64,000 nucleotides of DNA, taken from the NCBI RefSeq assembly GCF_023151555.2, contig NZ_CP100425.1, positions 1,240,001 to 1,304,000 of the forward strand, read 5' to 3'. Positions 41,470-52,023 of the stretch are shown piece by piece; position 1 is the stretch's first letter, and every line of letters begins with the position of its first letter. Below the pieces are notes generated by a model, which saw only the letters and a program-made list of their open reading frames with translations, did no database searches and was not told the DNA's origin. The DNA is from Photobacterium sp. CCB-ST2H9 (GTDB lineage Bacteria > Pseudomonadota > Gammaproteobacteria > Enterobacterales > Vibrionaceae). The translations under genes were made by a program, and so were the position numbers.

Positions 41470-43404
41470 ATGGATTTTAAACCTAAATATCTGATTAATC
41501 TGGTTCTTCCCTTGTTTATGCTGCTGATTGCCACACTGGTTTATATTGGTTATTCCGATTACAAAACCATCCGTGACAGTGCATATTCCCAGGCAAGGGC
41601 CAACATCAGCGTGGCTCAGGAATATCTGAACCAGCACTACACAGCGGCTAATAACCAGCTCTACTTACTGTCGGAAATTCTGCAGGATGAAGAAGATATT
41701 CCCACGTTTCTGACAGCGGCTCAGTATGTGGTTGATCATCAGAATAAGTTTCAGGAAGTCGGGCTGCTGATTGATTCGACGTATTACGGGACGAATCAGC
41801 TGAAGCTGGAAGAGATTGCTGACAAAGTCCGGCGACGTCCCTGGTATGACAAGGCACAGCAGTCTGGTGTGACGTTTTTATCCCCTTTTTACCGCAGTAA
41901 CAGCACAAAGAAGTGGTGTGTTGCTCTGACCCGGACGCTTGAAATACCGGGGAAGGAGGATGTCAGAATCGTCATTGAACTGGATGCCAGTGCAATGTCG
42001 CAAGACTTATCCGGCCTGAAAACCATGAAAGACGGGTATGTGTTTGCCGTTGAATCGGAAAGCGGTCATGTTGTGATTCATCCTGACCCGTCACGGCTGG
42101 GGACGGCATCAGTCAGCCTGACGCCAACCATACTGGATGAGATTCTGAAGGGTGAACAAGCCGGAGAAATCCCTTCCTATGCCTATCAGGACCAGTACAA
42201 ATTCAGTGTGTATGAGACGAATCAGCGTTTTGGCTGGGTATTGCTTTCCGGGACCCGAAATCAGGAAATTACCGCAAATGCGCTCAAACTGGGAGTTGTC
42301 GGGGGAACATTACTGGCGCTGCTGTTTTTTATTCTGCTGGTGGGTTATCTGCACAGCCGGATTCATCAGCTGGGTGGCCGGTTGCTGGATGCTCTGGAGT
42401 TTGAGGATCTGCACCGTCAGCTGTCGAAGCTGCTCAGCGATACCATTGGCTGCAGCCGAGTTTATCTCTTCGTGATGAACGAAAAAGAAGGGGTCCTGGA
42501 AGAGCCGCATCATCAATTGCGGGCAGAGGTGCCAACAGATTTGTTTTGCCGTTTGTCCGGATGCCAGCAGCTTGGCCGGGATTGCCAGCCGGAACAGGAC
42601 GGTATTGTCAGTCAGATTGCTTCCAGCGCGCCTTGTATCCGGCTGCCTTTGGTCAATACCGCTCGTTCAGGCCACTTTCCCTCCAATCAGCTTGTTGGCA
42701 TTTTGTATATCTGCAAACCCGGATTGGCATACCGGTTTTTTGTCAAAATGATTGTGAATTACACGCTGAATGCGCTGAATCAGCTGCTTCTGACCCAGCA
42801 TATACGCAGTGAAGATCAAATGACCGGGCTGAAGAATAAAAACTATCTCAGAAAGCAGATGGAACAACGGCTGGCGGAGACTCAAGATCAATATTATCTG
42901 GCGATGATTGATATTGATGACTTCAAATCGATCAATGATACCTACGGGCACCTGTTTGGCGATAAGGTGATTTTGATGATTGCGGCTTTGATGAAGCGAA
43001 GTTTCCGGGCCAATTCGGTCTTGTGCCGTTACGGCGGGGAAGAGTTTGCCGTACTGATGTCTGCCTCGGATTGTGAAGTGGCGCGGGAACGGCTGGAAGC
43101 CTTTCGTACCAGTGTAGAAGGCCAGAAAATCCGCGTGGCAGACAAGTCCTGCTCCATTACGGTCAGTATCGGTTTTGCTTTGCTTGAAGAAGGCATGGAG
43201 TCCACGATCTCTCAGGCAGACAAAGCACTGTATCGTGTGAAATCACAGGGGAAAAACCAAGTGTTTTATGCTGAACACCAGTCAACGGAGTCTTCATCAG
43301 GAATGTGCGGCAAGACCCATTCGGTAAATCGTGCTAAGTTGAAGCACAAACAGCCATTTTCTGAGATACGTCAATCGAAGACATTGACCAGGATTGACGA
43401 CTGA
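41470..43404 (+). CDS. Diguanylate cyclase with extracytoplasmic dCache-like sensor
   Basis: A 644-residue inner-membrane protein that makes c-di-GMP from GTP. Residues 10-30 form helix one. A periplasmic segment (residues about 32-270) has the dCache pattern, including RRPWYDKAQQSG and AVESESGHVVIHPDPSRLG. A second helix is at about 272-295. A GAF-like middle part leads to a GGDEF domain with active site YGGEEF at 521-526. The inhibitory RxxD site that normally lies five residues before GGEEF is RANS here, so product feedback is likely lost. The last 60 residues (from HQSTESSSG) are a polar extension. The small membrane protein 43418 follows after 13 bases. Confidence 0.9.
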   Translation: MDFKPKYLINLVLPLFMLLIATLVYIGYSDYKTIRDSAYSQARANISVAQEYLNQHYTAANNQLYLLSEILQDEEDIPTFLTAAQYVVDHQNKFQEVGLLIDSTYYGTNQLKLEEIADKVRRRPWYDKAQQSGVTFLSPFYRSNSTKKWCVALTRTLEIPGKEDVRIVIELDASAMSQDLSGLKTMKDGYVFAVESESGHVVIHPDPSRLGTASVSLTPTILDEILKGEQAGEIPSYAYQDQYKFSVYETNQRFGWVLLSGTRNQEITANALKLGVVGGTLLALLFFILLVGYLHSRIHQLGGRLLDALEFEDLHRQLSKLLSDTIGCSRVYLFVMNEKEGVLEEPHHQLRAEVPTDLFCRLSGCQQLGRDCQPEQDGIVSQIASSAPCIRLPLVNTARSGHFPSNQLVGILYICKPGLAYRFFVKMIVNYTLNALNQLLLTQHIRSEDQMTGLKNKNYLRKQMEQRLAETQDQYYLAMIDIDDFKSINDTYGHLFGDKVILMIAALMKRSFRANSVLCRYGGEEFAVLMSASDCEVARERLEAFRTSVEGQKIRVADKSCSITVSIGFALLEEGMESTISQADKALYRVKSQGKNQVFYAEHQSTESSSGMCGKTHSVNRAKLKHKQPFSEIRQSKTLTRIDD

Positions 43405-43417
43405 GCAGGGGAAAAAC

Positions 43418-43573
43418 ATGCTTAAATTTGTTGTGATTGTGTTGCTCATCGTGGTTGCCGTATTTCTGGCGCGTTACCTGGATGAACAGAAACAGAAAAC
43501 CTTATTTATTGGTATGTTGATCTGCGCCGTGATTGCGACCGCTGTGTTTATGGCTGTGGAACTGGCCAGATAA
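43418..43573 (+). CDS. Small two-span membrane protein
   Basis: A 51-residue protein with two hydrophobic segments (residues 2-18 and 29-46) joined by a charged loop (RYLDEQKQK). CAGGGGAA lies before the ATG. It begins 13 bases after the cyclase stop and is probably co-transcribed. No family is recognised. It could help anchor or regulate the cyclase, but there is no direct sign of this. Confidence 0.65.
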   Translation: MLKFVVIVLLIVVAVFLARYLDEQKQKTLFIGMLICAVIATAVFMAVELAR

Positions 43574-43751
43574 GTTCCGCTTCTTCTATCTCCGCAATAT
43601 CCCTTCTTCCTTTTTCGTGCCACTGACTGTCAGTGGCCTCTGAGCGTCTCCGCAGATTGTGATTGTTCAGGGTGAATCTGCCGTCTGCCGGGAGATTCAT
43701 TGTTGTGCGTCATTTCATAGATGATCCGGATGTCGGTAAGATGACAAAAAT

Positions 43752-43786
43752 ATAATTAGTTCTATAATTATTTGTTTTGTAATTAT
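43752..43786. promoter_or_regulatory. TAATTAT repeats upstream of ectA
   Basis: ATAATTA at 43752-43758 and its complement TAATTAT at 43765-43771 form an inverted repeat with a six-base spacer. A third TAATTAT is at 43780-43786. They lie in the 350-base AT-rich gap (43574-43925) before the ectoine operon. MarR-type repressors such as the CosR of vibrios control this operon by binding AT-rich dyads. The match to a CosR site is not verified. Confidence 0.4.
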
Positions 43787-43925
43787 TTTTCCTGTTTAAT
43801 TCTTTTTAAATCAATATCTTGTACTTTTTTTGTGTCATTGATTCAGACTTATGGGGTTGATATTCCAAGTTTGGACCCTATAATTGTTTCTGAATTCATT
43901 AGAGCACTAAACAATGTGGCGATCA

Positions 43926-44462
43926 ATGATTACATCAGCACCATGGGCATTAGCCCAAGAAACATCGAGCAAGACTCAGGAAGAGTTTGTTTTTCGAAAA
44001 CCGGAACGTTCAGATGGTTATCGAGTGCATTCACTGATCGAATCTTGTCCCCCGCTAGACACGAACTCTTCATACTGCAATTTCCTGCAGACCACTCATT
44101 TCAAAGACACATGTATTGTTGCTGAACTTGATGAGGAGTTAGCAGGTTTTATCTCGGCATACCGGGTTCCGGAAAAAGATCAGACCCTCTTTATCTGGCA
44201 GGTTGCCGTGAGTGAGATAGCACGTGGTCAAGGGCTCGCTTTTAAGATGATTCAACAACTGCTGGCGCGTGAAGAACTGAGCGATATCCGGAATATCGAA
44301 ACGACGATCACCCGCCTCAATAAAGCCTCTTGGGCGTTGTTTAAGAAAGTGGATCAGGCGAACGGGAACCTGGGCGAAGTGTCGCTGTTCCTTGATGAAG
44401 AGAAACATTTCGACGGGAAACATGACTCGGAATATCTCTATCGCATTCCACTGAAACAATAA
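43926..44462 (+). CDS. ectA: L-2,4-diaminobutyrate acetyltransferase
   Basis: A GNAT-fold enzyme that acetylates L-2,4-diaminobutyrate, the second ectoine step. The acetyl-CoA loop is near VAVSEIARGQGLAFKMIQQLL. Other family blocks are ESCPPLDTNSSYCNF and ETTITRLNKASWALFKK. With ATG 43926 the N-terminus reads MITSAPW, close to vibrio EctA; ATG 43914 would add four residues. No ribosome site is good at either. ectB follows after 23 bases. Length is 178 residues. Confidence 0.92.
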   Translation: MITSAPWALAQETSSKTQEEFVFRKPERSDGYRVHSLIESCPPLDTNSSYCNFLQTTHFKDTCIVAELDEELAGFISAYRVPEKDQTLFIWQVAVSEIARGQGLAFKMIQQLLAREELSDIRNIETTITRLNKASWALFKKVDQANGNLGEVSLFLDEEKHFDGKHDSEYLYRIPLKQ

Positions 44463-44485
44463 CTCACGATAAAACAGGATAAGTC

Positions 44486-45751
44486 ATGAATATCTTTAAT
44501 GCGCAGGAATCAAATGTTCAATGTTATGCCAACAATTTCCCGGTGGTGTTTTCTTCCGCGAAGGGCTGCTGGCTGAACACCCGTGAGGGTGATCGCTACC
44601 TGGACTTCCTGGCAGGCGCCGGTGCGCTGAACTACGGCCATAATAACCCGGTGCTGAAAAAAGCACTGATGGATTACATCGATCAGGATGGCCTTACGCA
44701 CGGTTTGGATATGCATTCAGAAGCCAAAGCGGCTTTCTTGGAAAACCTGAAAAATTTCATCCTGACCCCGCGTGGTCTGGATTACAAAGTACAGTTCACG
44801 GGCCCGACCGGCACAAATGCCGTTGAGGCAGCACTGAAACTGGCTCGTAAAGTCAAAGGCCGTCAGAACATTGTGGCCTTCACCAACGGCTTCCACGGTG
44901 TGTCTTACGGTGCACTGGCCGCAACCGGTAACCAGCACCACCGGGGCGGTGCGGGTATGGCTCTGAGTGGCGTCACGCGTCTGCCTTATGAAGGTTACGC
45001 AGATCTGGATGGTCTGGCGCTGTTCGAAACCATGCTGACCGACAACTCCAGCGGCCTGGATAAACCTGCTGCCGTGATTCTGGAAACCGTTCAGGGTGAG
45101 GGCGGTCTGAACGTTGCGTCAAACGCGTGGCTGCAACGGTTGAGCGGCATCTGTCAGCGTCACGATATTCTGCTGATTGTCGATGACATTCAGGCGGGTT
45201 GTGGCCGGACCGGTACCTTCTTCAGCTTTGAACCTGCGGGCATCAAACCCGACATGGTAACGCTGTCAAAATCCATCGGTGGTTACGGTTCTCCGATGGC
45301 TGTGGTTCTGCTGAAGCCAGAACTGGATAAATGGTTGCCGGGTGAGCACAACGGTACTTTCCGCGGAAACAATCATGCATTCATTACCGCAGCGGCTGCG
45401 ATTGAAGCCTACTGGCAGAATAACGATTTTGAGCAGCACATCCATGCCCGTGCAGAGCAGCTGAATGTGACCCTGCAAAAATTACTGAAACAGTATCCGG
45501 CAGTCTTTGAGAAGATCAAAGGCCGTGGTCTGATGCAGGGCATTGCCTGTCATCAAGGTGAGTTTGCCGGTGCCATCGGGAAGCTGTGTTTCGAAAACGG
45601 CATGATTATCGAAACGGCCGGTCCGGACGATGAAGTGCTGAAGTTCTTCTGTCCGCTGACCATCAGCGAGGCCGAACTGGAGAAAGGGCTGCATATTTTT
45701 GAACAAGCAGTGGTCGAATTTGCGAAGTCTGAACTGAAGAAAGCGTCTTAA
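44486..45751 (+). CDS. ectB: Diaminobutyrate-2-oxoglutarate transaminase
   Basis: A 421-residue class III aminotransferase that turns aspartate semialdehyde plus glutamate into L-2,4-diaminobutyrate, the first ectoine-specific step. The PLP lysine is in [15 protein letters not shown] near residue 267, with [17 protein letters not shown] near 110 and [18 protein letters not shown] near 231. Very close to vibrio EctB. It is 23 bases after ectA and 11 bases before ectC, so the operon is tight. Confidence 0.96.
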   Translation: MNIFNAQESNVQCYANNFPVVFSSAKGCWLNTREGDRYLDFLAGAGALNYGHNNPVLKKALMDYIDQDGLTHGLDMHSEAKAAFLENLKNFILTPRGLDYKVQFTGPTGTNAVEAALKLARKVKGRQNIVAFTNGFHGVSYGALAATGNQHHRGGAGMALSGVTRLPYEGYADLDGLALFETMLTDNSSGLDKPAAVILETVQGEGGLNVASNAWLQRLSGICQRHDILLIVDDIQAGCGRTGTFFSFEPAGIKPDMVTLSKSIGGYGSPMAVVLLKPELDKWLPGEHNGTFRGNNHAFITAAAAIEAYWQNNDFEQHIHARAEQLNVTLQKLLKQYPAVFEKIKGRGLMQGIACHQGEFAGAIGKLCFENGMIIETAGPDDEVLKFFCPLTISEAELEKGLHIFEQAVVEFAKSELKKAS

Positions 45752-45762
45752 GGAGAACAAGA

Positions 45763-46158
45763 ATGATTGTACGCACCCTGGATGAGTGCCGTGACAGCGA
45801 GCGTCGCGTTGTCGCAGAAAACGGGAACTGGGAAAGTGTTCGCATGTTGCTGCGTGATGACAACATGGGTTTCTCGTTCCATATCACGACAATTTATGCG
45901 AACACCGACACCCATATTCACTACAAGAACCACCTGGAATCTGTTTACTGTGTCTCCGGTGAAGGCGAAATTCAGACAACCGCCGACGGTAAAACCTATG
46001 AAATCAAACCCGGCACCCTCTACGTTCTCGACAAGCACGATGAACATCAGCTGCGTGCGAACAAAGGGGTGGATATGGTGATGGCCTGTGTATTCAATCC
46101 GCCGCTGACGGGGATGGAAGTACACGATGCAGACGGTGTCTATCCCGCTGCTGAGTAA
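45763..46158 (+). CDS. ectC: Ectoine synthase
   Basis: A 131-residue cupin that closes N-gamma-acetyl-diaminobutyrate to ectoine. Seen: [14 protein letters not shown] at the start, the cupin blocks [19 protein letters not shown] near 65 and [13 protein letters not shown] near 95. GGAGAAC precedes the ATG. The metal-binding Glu/Tyr/His of the family are all present in these blocks. A 149-base gap with two stem-loops follows before the aspartokinase. Confidence 0.96.
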   Translation: MIVRTLDECRDSERRVVAENGNWESVRMLLRDDNMGFSFHITTIYANTDTHIHYKNHLESVYCVSGEGEIQTTADGKTYEIKPGTLYVLDKHDEHQLRANKGVDMVMACVFNPPLTGMEVHDADGVYPAAE

Positions 46159-46193
46159 CAGAAACCGGGGCAGCCTGATTTCCGCAAGTACAT

Positions 46194-46250
46194 GACCCTC
46201 CTTGCGTCATCAACCCGAGGGTCAAACGAAAGGTGGTGTAAGCCGCCTTT
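46194..46250 (+). other. Two stem-loops between ectC and the aspartokinase gene
   Basis: GACCCTC / GAGGGTC at 46194-46223 (16-base loop) and AAAGGTGG / CCGCCTTT at 46229-46250 (one G-T pair, six-base loop) sit back to back in an intra-operon gap. No T run follows. They could slow decay or tune expression of the downstream gene relative to ectABC. Confidence 0.5.
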
Positions 46251-46307
46251 CAATCCCATCAAGTCAGAGGTGTGCTTCTCTGCTGATGAAAAGAAAAAGG
46301 AGTTCCC

Positions 46308-47741
46308 ATGACTCATACCGTTGAAAAAATCGGCGGTACTTCCATGTCTGCGTTTGATGCGGTGATGGATAATATCCTGCTCTATCCGGACAACCCTTAT
46401 CAGCGTATTTTTGTGGTTTCAGCTTACGGCGGTATCACAGACGCTTTGCTGGAATGCAAGCGTACCGGTGAGCCCGGTATCTTCCGCTATATTGCCGAAC
46501 GTAATGATATCTGGCGTGAAAAACTGAAAGCGCTGGAGCAGCGGATGCTGCTGATTAATGACACCATGTTCCCTGACTTGTTTTGCCGAAACCGGGCTGA
46601 CAATTTCGTGCAAGAGCGGATTGCGAATGCGATCTCCTGTATTGAGAATATTCTGGAAACCTGTCAGTACGGTCAGTTTTCACTGGCAAGTTATCTGCCG
46701 CAGATCCGTGAGTTTCTGTCTTCGATTGGTGAAGCGCATTCTGCATTCAATACAACGCTGATGCTGAACAACCTCGGGATTAATTCGCGCTTTGTCGATT
46801 TGTCCGGCTGGGGGGCAGAGAACAATGTTCAGGGCGATCTGGATGCCGTCATTCTGGATGCCATTAAAGATATTGATCTGAGCCAAGAACTGCCGATTGT
46901 CACCGGTTATGTTCACTGTGAAGAAGGCCTGATGAAAACCTACGATCGGGGATACAGTGAGATGACCTTCAGTCGTCTGGCGGTATTGAGCCAGGCCAGC
47001 AGGGCGGTGATTCACAAAGAGTATCATTTAAGCAGTGCTGACCCGCGTATCGTCGGTCCGGAGCATGTGCGCCCGATTGGCAAGAGTAACTATGATGTGG
47101 CGGATCAACTGGCGAATCTGGGGATGGAAGCGATTCACCCGAATGCTGCATCCGGTCTGCGTCGCGCTGGAATTGAGCTTGCGGTAAAAAATACGTTCGA
47201 GCCTGAACATCCGGGAACGGTCATTTCTCAGGACTATCATCCGGAGACAGACAGGGCTGAAATCATTGCCGGTCGAGACAAGGTGTTTGCGCTGCATGTG
47301 TTTGATCAGGCGATGGTCGGGCAGGTCGAGGATGTCAGCTATGAACTGATGGAAATCATCCGTGAAGAGAATGTTCAGCTGATCAGTAAAGAGATGAACG
47401 CGAACTCTGTGACTTACTATCTGGATGGCAGTACCTCGAGTCAGAACAAGGTGTTGTCAAAAGCCGAGAAGCGCTATCCGAAAGCCAAAATCACCGGAAA
47501 AATGGTCGCGCTGATTTCCGTGATTGGCTCTGCGATTGATACCAATAAAACCATGAGTCAGGGGGTGCTGGCACTGCTGGACCAGGCGATCAGTCCAAAA
47601 GCGGCACATGCGTCCCTGCGGAACGTGGATGTCCAGTTCGTGGTGAAAGACAGCGATTATCAGGGCGCGATTTGTGCCTTGCATCAGAGCTTTATGAGTG
47701 AAGATGTCTCAAGGGTTTCGGTTGAAAAAGTGGTTGCTTAA
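46308..47741 (+). CDS. Ectoine-linked aspartokinase (Ask_Ect)
   Basis: A 477-residue aspartate kinase that feeds aspartyl phosphate to ectoine synthesis. N-terminal EKIGGTSM marks the substrate loop. ACT-like regulatory segments lie near residues 340-470 (for example EEDVSYELMEIIREENVQLISKEM, in parts). The kinase is specific to the ectoine operon in vibrios and relatives, and is less feedback-inhibited than the lysine or threonine isoenzymes. AAAGGAG is before the ATG. It is the last gene before a strong terminator. Confidence 0.93.
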   Translation: MTHTVEKIGGTSMSAFDAVMDNILLYPDNPYQRIFVVSAYGGITDALLECKRTGEPGIFRYIAERNDIWREKLKALEQRMLLINDTMFPDLFCRNRADNFVQERIANAISCIENILETCQYGQFSLASYLPQIREFLSSIGEAHSAFNTTLMLNNLGINSRFVDLSGWGAENNVQGDLDAVILDAIKDIDLSQELPIVTGYVHCEEGLMKTYDRGYSEMTFSRLAVLSQASRAVIHKEYHLSSADPRIVGPEHVRPIGKSNYDVADQLANLGMEAIHPNAASGLRRAGIELAVKNTFEPEHPGTVISQDYHPETDRAEIIAGRDKVFALHVFDQAMVGQVEDVSYELMEIIREENVQLISKEMNANSVTYYLDGSTSSQNKVLSKAEKRYPKAKITGKMVALISVIGSAIDTNKTMSQGVLALLDQAISPKAAHASLRNVDVQFVVKDSDYQGAICALHQSFMSEDVSRVSVEKVVA

Positions 47742-47780
47742 CCCGAACTCGGCTGAAGTTTCCCTTCTTCAGATAAGTGA

Positions 47781-47809
47781 AAGGCAAGCGCGATGCGCTT
47801 GCCTTTTTT
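47781..47809 (+). terminator. Rho-independent terminator after the ectoine operon
   Basis: AAGGCAAGCGC / GCGCTTGCCTT is a perfect 11-base stem with loop GAT, followed by four T residues (six in all counting the stem end). Confidence 0.92.
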
Positions 47810-47844
47810 GATCATGGTTGCAGGTCAGCAGATCCGGGTGGCCG

Positions 47845-50166
47845 TCAGGCGCGTGCTCCGCGTTTGGCTGCCGGCTTGCCCCGCGATTGTGGCTTTGCGT
47901 TCGGTGCCGGACGCTGGCCGTTGCCCTGCGGCTTGCCTTGACTGCTCGGGTTGCGTCCTTTTCCGTGAGCATTCGTCCCCTGAGCTTTTGTGCCTTGGGC
48001 TTTTGGCTTGCCTGAGCCTTGACGGTTCGTGGTGCCGTCTTTCCGGATATCCGGCTGATTCGGGTGCTTGGTCGCAAAGCGTTTGGCACCATGACGGCTG
48101 GAACCTCGGCGTTTCGCCGGGGTGAGCGCGGCTTCACTGCCTTCTGCCGGGATCAGGCAGTCCGGGCGGTCACCGATCAGATGTTTCTTACCCATGCTGA
48201 CCAGGGCTTCACGCAGCAGCGGCCAGTTGGCCGGATCGTGATAACGCAGCAGTGCCTTGTGCAGACGGCGCTGACGATCGCCTTTTGCGACAAAGAGATC
48301 ATCGCGCTGCTTGTATTTCACACGCTTGAGCGGGTTGGTCTCTGAGTGATACATCGCCGTGGCGTTACACATCGGCGACGGATAGAAGTTCTGGACCTGA
48401 TCGCACTGGTAATCATGTTTCTTGAGCCACAGCGCCAGATTCAGCATGTCTTCATCCGTGGAACCCGGATGCGCTGAAATAAAGTACGGGATCAGATACT
48501 GCTTCTTGCCCGCTTCGGCACTGTATTTTTCAAACAGTTCTTTGAAGCGATCGTAAGTACCCATTCCCGGTTTCATCATCAGATCCAGGGTACCTTTCTC
48601 GGTATGTTCCGGGGCAATTTTCAGATAACCGCCAACGTGGTGCGTCACCAGCTCTTTGATGTATTCCGGAGACTCGATTGCCAGATCGTAGCGGACCCCG
48701 GAAGCGATCATTACTTTATTGATGCCTTCAACCTCACGCGCTTTGCGGTACAGGTCGATGGTGTGCTTGTGGTCGGTATCCAGCTTCTCGCAGATTTTCG
48801 GGAAGATGCACGATGGACGGCGACAGTTTTTCTCCGCACGCGGATCAGAACAGCCCAGACGATACATGTTTGCCGTCGGGCCACCCAGATCGGAAATCGT
48901 GCCGGTAAAGCCCGGGACTTTATCGCGGATGTCTTCCAGTTCCTGAAGAATCGATTCTTGCGAGCGGTTCTGAATAATCCGGCCTTCGTGTTCTGTGATT
49001 GAACAGAATGAACAACCGCCGAAACAGCCCCGCATGATGTTCACACTGGTTTTGATCATGTCGTACGCCGGGATCTTGGCTTTCCCGTATGCAGGGTGAG
49101 GCACCCGCGCGTAAGGCAGGCCAAAGACAAAATCCATCTCTTCTGTGGTCAGCGGAATTGGCGGCTTATTCACCCACAGCTCACGGTCGCCGTGCAACTG
49201 AATCAGGGCACGGGCGGAGTAAGGGTTCGCTTCCAGGTGCATCACACGGCTGGCGTGGGCGTACAGAATTCGGTCGTTGCGCAGCTTTTCGTAAGACGGC
49301 AAACGCACGGCGCTGGTGAAGGCATCATGACGTGACGGCTGAATCTGAACCGTCTGAGCTTTGACGGGTTCTTCTTCAGCTTTACTTTTGTTGGTCTCGC
49401 AGACTTCTTCGGTCGCGTACGGATTTGGCATCACCATTGCTTTGCCCGGTTTGTCAATCCGGGTGGAGTCGATGATTTTGTAATGCGCCGGGGCTTCTTT
49501 CAGGATGACCGCAGTGCCTGCGATGTCAGTCATGGTGGCGACGTCTTCACCTGCGGCAATGCGGTGTGACACTTCGACCAATGCACGCTCGGCGTTCCCG
49601 AACAGCAGAATGTCTGCTTTGGCATCGAACAGCACTGAACGACGCACTTTATCCGACCAGTAGTCGTAATGGGCTAAACGACGCAGGCTGGCCTCAATGC
49701 CACCCAAGACAATCGGGGTGTCTTTATAGGCTTCACGGCAGCGCTGAGAATACACCAGCACCGCGCGGTCCGGACGTTTTCCGCCTTCATTATTCGGGGT
49801 GTAGGCATCGTCATGGCGCAGTTTACGATCCGCCGTATAACGGTTGATCATCGAGTCCATATTGCCTGCAGTGATCCCGAAGTACAGATTCGGCTTGCCC
49901 AGCGCCATGAAGGCATCTTTATTGTCCCATTTGGGCTGGGCAATAATGCCCACCCGGAACCCCTGTGCTTCCAGCACACGGCCGATCACTGCCATTCCAA
50001 AACTTGGGTGATCGACATAGGCATCACCGGTCACAATAATAATGTCGCAGCTATCCCAGCCCAGCGCGTCCATCTCCTCACGGGTGGTCGGCAGGAATGG
50101 CGCTGTGCCGTAGCATTCAGCCCAGTACTTTGAATAGCGGTTAATTGGCGTGACGTCAGTGTGCAT
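47845..50166 (-). CDS. ygiQ: Radical SAM protein YgiQ
   Basis: A 773-residue radical SAM protein. The 4Fe-4S site is C381, C385, C388 in [10 protein letters not shown]. The N-terminal part (residues 1-300) is the family-specific YgiQ domain with [18 protein letters not shown] near residue 38 and [21 protein letters not shown] near 165. The last 80 residues form a low-complexity Lys/Arg/Gly/Pro tail with repeated QGK-, KAQGT- and KPQ-like units, and probably no fold. YgiQ function is unknown. It converges with the ectoine operon, with a terminator between. Confidence 0.93.
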   Translation of the reverse strand: MHTDVTPINRYSKYWAECYGTAPFLPTTREEMDALGWDSCDIIIVTGDAYVDHPSFGMAVIGRVLEAQGFRVGIIAQPKWDNKDAFMALGKPNLYFGITAGNMDSMINRYTADRKLRHDDAYTPNNEGGKRPDRAVLVYSQRCREAYKDTPIVLGGIEASLRRLAHYDYWSDKVRRSVLFDAKADILLFGNAERALVEVSHRIAAGEDVATMTDIAGTAVILKEAPAHYKIIDSTRIDKPGKAMVMPNPYATEEVCETNKSKAEEEPVKAQTVQIQPSRHDAFTSAVRLPSYEKLRNDRILYAHASRVMHLEANPYSARALIQLHGDRELWVNKPPIPLTTEEMDFVFGLPYARVPHPAYGKAKIPAYDMIKTSVNIMRGCFGGCSFCSITEHEGRIIQNRSQESILQELEDIRDKVPGFTGTISDLGGPTANMYRLGCSDPRAEKNCRRPSCIFPKICEKLDTDHKHTIDLYRKAREVEGINKVMIASGVRYDLAIESPEYIKELVTHHVGGYLKIAPEHTEKGTLDLMMKPGMGTYDRFKELFEKYSAEAGKKQYLIPYFISAHPGSTDEDMLNLALWLKKHDYQCDQVQNFYPSPMCNATAMYHSETNPLKRVKYKQRDDLFVAKGDRQRRLHKALLRYHDPANWPLLREALVSMGKKHLIGDRPDCLIPAEGSEAALTPAKRRGSSRHGAKRFATKHPNQPDIRKDGTTNRQGSGKPKAQGTKAQGTNAHGKGRNPSSQGKPQGNGQRPAPNAKPQSRGKPAAKRGARA

Positions 50167-50400
50167 ATATTGGCCTCAGGTTCAGGAGGCGGGGATTATA
50201 ACGACTCCCCACCGCACTTGCCAGCCTTGCAAATGAGGCAGCAGAATAGTTTGTCGGGTCGAAAAACCGCACACCAAAGCATAGCAAAATGAAAGTCGAT
50301 TGCATGACTGACGGGCAGATTCCCGGAAATTGCCGATCGAATCGATTTCAGTCTGGGATTTGCCTAATTTATGTTGGCGAGGAAAAAGCTTTCCAGAGAC

Positions 50401-50424
50401 TAAAGGCCGCGTGTGCGGCCTTTA
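50401..50424. terminator. Symmetric hairpin after the second chemoreceptor
   Basis: TAAAGGCCGC / GCGGCCTTTA is a perfect ten-base stem with loop GTGT, 55 bases beyond the stop of the minus-strand receptor. A T run is absent. The rest of the gap 50167-50478 (before and around it) holds nothing else that I recognise. Confidence 0.6.
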
Positions 50425-50478
50425 GATTCGTTGCAGTGGCAAGAAACTCACTGCGGTTTCAGGGGGAACTGAAAGGAT

Positions 50479-52023
50479 CTAGCCGAAAGATTTGCCCAAA
50501 CCTTCCAATAATGCAACTTTTTCACGCATTTGCGCCGAAGCTTCTTCCATTCGCGCCATCATGGTCAGATTGTTGGAAGAGGAAATAGAAATTTGGTGAA
50601 CGTTGTTACTGATTTCCTGGGCTACAGTACCTTGTTCTTCAGCGGCTGTGGCGATTTGCGTTGAGATTTCGGCAATTTCGTCCACCATGCTCACGACCTC
50701 CATAATGCTGGCGGCGGTGTCATTGGTGTGCGCGACGCACTGTTGTGTTTTATCAATGCTCTCGGTTGAAGTTGACTGCCATTGGTTCAGCGTGGCATTG
50801 ATGTTCACAATGCTGGCCTGAATATTTTCGGTCGCGCCGTGAGTCCGTTGCGACAAGGCGCGCACTTCATCTGCCACAACCGCAAAGCCACGACCCTGCT
50901 CCCCGGCGCGGGCAGCCTCTATTGCAGCATTCAGCGCCAGCAGGTTGGTCTGCTCAGCAATGCCCTGGATTTCCATCATCATGGTCTCAATCTGTTCTGA
51001 GACCTTGACCAGGGATTGTGCGGTTTCGGCGGCTTTCTCCGAATCCCGTGCCAGATCGTTAATATTGTCCTGAGTTAATTGAAGAACTTTTGTGGTCTCA
51101 GCACATTTTTGCTGAGCGATCAGAACTTTGTCAGTCGTGAGCTGCGTATTCTGGGCGATCTCTGTGGCAACGGATGACATCTGGTTGATCGATGTGGCTA
51201 TATGCTGGGTATCTTTATCCTGATTGGAGATGGAGTCCCGGGTATGAATGGTCACGTCGGTCAGTTCATCGGTGACATTCCTGATGGTGGTGGCGGCATC
51301 GTCGACGCGCCCCAATACAGTTTTCAGCCGGGCATCATTGAGTTTCAGGTGAAAATCAGCCACAGATGTCGGGCCGTTACCGCTGTAGACGATGCGGGTC
51401 AGGGCATCATAGTCTTCGGATAGCTGCTTAAAAAATCGGGGTACTGCGAAAAATTCACCCCGGCAAAGGATCGCAATGAAGATAAATGGGATGACAGCGG
51501 AAAAGTAATCATAGTCAGGAATGAAAGTGTGGGTCAGACCGACAGTCAGGGCGGTAAAAAAGGCAGTGATACCGAGTTTTGCCCAACTGGATAGCCGGAT
51601 CCCATAAGGATTTTTCTTGAGATTGAGTTGCTGGTAAATCTCTGTCGCGGTGTGGATCATTTCAGGGGTTGGTTTACGGCGCACAGACTGATAACCGCAA
51701 ACCTGGTTATTTTCATAAAGCGGGGTGACATAGGCATCAACCCAGTAGTAGCTGCCGTCTTTACAGCGGTTTTTCACAATGCCGCGCCAGGGTTTTTCCG
51801 CTTTGAGGTGACTCCATAAATCGCCGAAAGCTGCTCTGGGCATATCCGGGTGCCGGATAATATTGTGGTGCTGGCCAACCAACTCGTCACTGCTGAAGCC
51901 GCTGATCGCGACAAATTCTTCATTGGCGTAGGTAATTACACCTTGCAGATCCGTTGTTGTGACTAACTGAGCATTAGGGTCAAGCACGACCTCACGATCA
52001 GTAATCTGGCGATTTTTACGCAT
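50479..52023 (-). CDS. PAS-containing methyl-accepting chemotaxis protein (Aer-like)
   Basis: A 514-residue chemoreceptor of the same type as the one at 10594. The PAS domain is residues 15-120 ([18 protein letters not shown] and [18 protein letters not shown]), followed by two hydrophobic segments near 160-205 and the signalling hairpin ([20 protein letters not shown], then [18 protein letters not shown]). It probably senses redox or energy state through a bound flavin. Sequence identity to the first copy is clear in PAS and hairpin but not in the linker, so they are not a recent duplicate. Its upstream gap is described separately. Confidence 0.93.
   Translation of the reverse strand: MRKNRQITDREVVLDPNAQLVTTTDLQGVITYANEEFVAISGFSSDELVGQHHNIIRHPDMPRAAFGDLWSHLKAEKPWRGIVKNRCKDGSYYWVDAYVTPLYENNQVCGYQSVRRKPTPEMIHTATEIYQQLNLKKNPYGIRLSSWAKLGITAFFTALTVGLTHTFIPDYDYFSAVIPFIFIAILCRGEFFAVPRFFKQLSEDYDALTRIVYSGNGPTSVADFHLKLNDARLKTVLGRVDDAATTIRNVTDELTDVTIHTRDSISNQDKDTQHIATSINQMSSVATEIAQNTQLTTDKVLIAQQKCAETTKVLQLTQDNINDLARDSEKAAETAQSLVKVSEQIETMMMEIQGIAEQTNLLALNAAIEAARAGEQGRGFAVVADEVRALSQRTHGATENIQASIVNINATLNQWQSTSTESIDKTQQCVAHTNDTAASIMEVVSMVDEIAEISTQIATAAEEQGTVAQEISNNVHQISISSSNNLTMMARMEEASAQMREKVALLEGLGKSFG

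Noticed and set aside
50167..50424. Possible small RNA between ygiQ and the chemoreceptor
   Set aside because: The hairpin at 50401-50424 lacks a T run and no promoter could be seen, so an RNA gene cannot be supported.
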